A stretch of 6,036 bases of DNA, taken from an uncultured Bacilli bacterium. Lineage in GTDB: Bacteria > Bacillota_I > Bacilli_A > RF39 > UBA660. The stretch is from positions 1 to 6,036 of the forward strand of contig CANQYA010000062.1 of the NCBI GenBank assembly GCA_947627965.1, in the 5' to 3' direction. Below are positions 5,341 through 6,036 of the stretch, piece by piece. Position 1 is the stretch's first letter. Each line of letters starts with the position of its first letter. A program made the position numbers and the translations under genes. Below the pieces are notes generated by a model. The model saw only the letters and a program-made list of their open reading frames with translations, was not told the origin of the DNA and made no database searches.

Positions 5341-5369
5341 TAGATTTTTCCTTAATCATTGTGTATAAT
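5341..5369 (+). promoter_or_regulatory. Probable promoter of the glycosyltransferase gene
   Basis: A perfect -10 box TATAAT stands at 5364-5369, 25 bases before the ATG. The sequence 17 bases upstream (TAGATT, 5341-5346) is a poor -35 box. A vegetative promoter here would free this gene from sporulation control, consistent with a housekeeping membrane enzyme. No strong terminator separates it from sigG. Confidence 0.45.
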
Positions 5370-5394
5370 AAGATTGATAAAATTGAGGTGGAAC

Positions 5395-6036
5395 ATGAAA
5401 GTTTTATTGTATACAGAAGGAGTAGAATATATAGGAAAAAGTGGTTTAGGGAAAGCTATTAAACATCAAATGAAAGCCCTAAAAGAAGTAGGAGTGGAGT
5501 ATACTTTAGATCCTAATGACGATTTTGATATTGCCCATATAAATACTTATTATCTAAAATCTTTTGCACTAGCTAAACAAATTAAAAAAAATGGTAAAAA
5601 AATAGTTTATCATGCCCATTCGACAGAAGAAGATTTTAGAAACAGTTTTATTTTATCAAACCAAGTTGCACCTATGTTTAAAAAATGGCTTATAACTTGT
5701 TATCGTTTAGGGGATTATATAATTACGCCAACACCATATTCTAAAAAAATATTAGATAAATATGGAATAAATAGAGAAATTGTTGCTATATCTAATGGTA
5801 TTGAATTAAAAAAATTTGCACCTACTAAAAAAGGAAAAGAGCTTTTTAGAGAGACTTATGGTTACAGTAAAAATGATAAAGTAATTGTTGGTATAGGTCT
5901 ATATCTCGAACGTAAAGGTATTTTGGATTTTGTCGAATTAGCTAAAAGATTACCAGAATATAAATTTATTTGGTTCGGTTATACACCTTTATATGCTATA
6001 CCAGAAAAAATAAGAAAAGCAGTAAAGACTAAGTTA
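5395..6036 (+). CDS. GT4-family glycosyltransferase, LafB/CpoA-like glycolipid synthase (N-terminal part, cut by window edge)
   Basis: The first 214 residues are present; the reading frame runs open through the window end. The start MKVLLYTEGVEYIGKSGLGKA (1-20 and on) and AIKHQMKAL, the block HAHSTEEDFRNSF (73-85), TPTPYSKKIL (111-120), the interdomain AISNGIELKKFAP (131-143) and the second Rossmann domain start VIVGIGLYLERKG (163-175, with Arg173-Lys174) followed by FIWFGYTPLYAIP (191-203) closely resemble, from memory, Lactobacillales enzymes that add a second hexose to alpha-glucosyl-diacylglycerol (LafB/CpoA). Such enzymes act at the inner face of the membrane and make diglycosyl-diacylglycerol, a bilayer lipid and lipoteichoic acid anchor; some use UDP-galactose and others UDP-glucose. 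There is no signal peptide or membrane segment. GAGGTG (5385-5390) supports the ATG. The donor sugar cannot be settled, and the catalytic glutamates of the C-terminal domain are outside the window. Confidence 0.85.
   Translation, partial: MKVLLYTEGVEYIGKSGLGKAIKHQMKALKEVGVEYTLDPNDDFDIAHINTYYLKSFALAKQIKKNGKKIVYHAHSTEEDFRNSFILSNQVAPMFKKWLITCYRLGDYIITPTPYSKKILDKYGINREIVAISNGIELKKFAPTKKGKELFRETYGYSKNDKVIVGIGLYLERKGILDFVELAKRLPEYKFIWFGYTPLYAIPEKIRKAVKTKL

Noticed and set aside
5330..5349. Small inverted repeat CTATA-AATA-TATAG followed by five T after sigG
   Set aside because: Only one G-C pair in a 5-bp stem; too weak to call a terminator in this AT-rich sequence.

Overview
The window is very AT-rich DNA from a low-GC Gram-positive bacterium. 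All stop codons seen are TAA, tryptophan is encoded by TGG (so the standard bacterial code applies and TGA is not reassigned), Shine-Dalgarno sites are of the GAGGTG/AAGGAGG type, and promoters look sigma-A-like. The decisive gene is an intact sporulation sigma factor SigG, which points to an endospore-forming (or formerly spore-forming) Bacillota lineage. The extreme AT content and a LafB/CpoA-type glycolipid glycosyltransferase suggest a Bacilli or Erysipelotrichia-like gut organism. That placement is inference; no rRNA or ribosomal protein gene is present to confirm it.

Layout. (1) Positions 1-483, minus strand: the N-terminal 161 codons of a Fic-family protein, cut by the window edge, with a clear promoter and a 12-bp tandem repeat abutting its -35. 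(2) 484-738: a divergent intergenic region holding that promoter, a palindrome, an AT-only-stem hairpin and the promoter of the next gene. (3) 739-1941, plus strand: an AAA+ ATPase with a C-terminal DUF4143-type domain. (4) 2024-4445: a tight three-gene operon with its own promoter and a strong terminator: an unrecognised 132-aa protein, the UDP-glucose 4-epimerase galE, and a HipA/CtkA-like protein kinase. (5) 4537-5313: sigG as a single gene, with an inverted repeat in its upstream region. (6) 5395-6036: the first 214 codons of a GT4 glycosyltransferase resembling the enzymes that add a second sugar to alpha-glucosyl-diacylglycerol.

How the genes may work together. GalE makes UDP-galactose (and, judged by a Cys at the gatekeeper position, perhaps UDP-GalNAc), and a LafB-type enzyme downstream could use UDP-galactose or UDP-glucose for membrane glycolipids and lipoteichoic acid anchors. 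The kinase and the 132-aa protein are locked into one transcript with galE, an arrangement I do not recognise and the most interesting item here. Fic, the DUF4143 ATPase and the HipA-like kinase are all families that are often sporadically distributed or accessory, so this stretch may be a variable region next to conserved sigG. No tRNA, rRNA, CRISPR array, insertion sequence or att site is visible.
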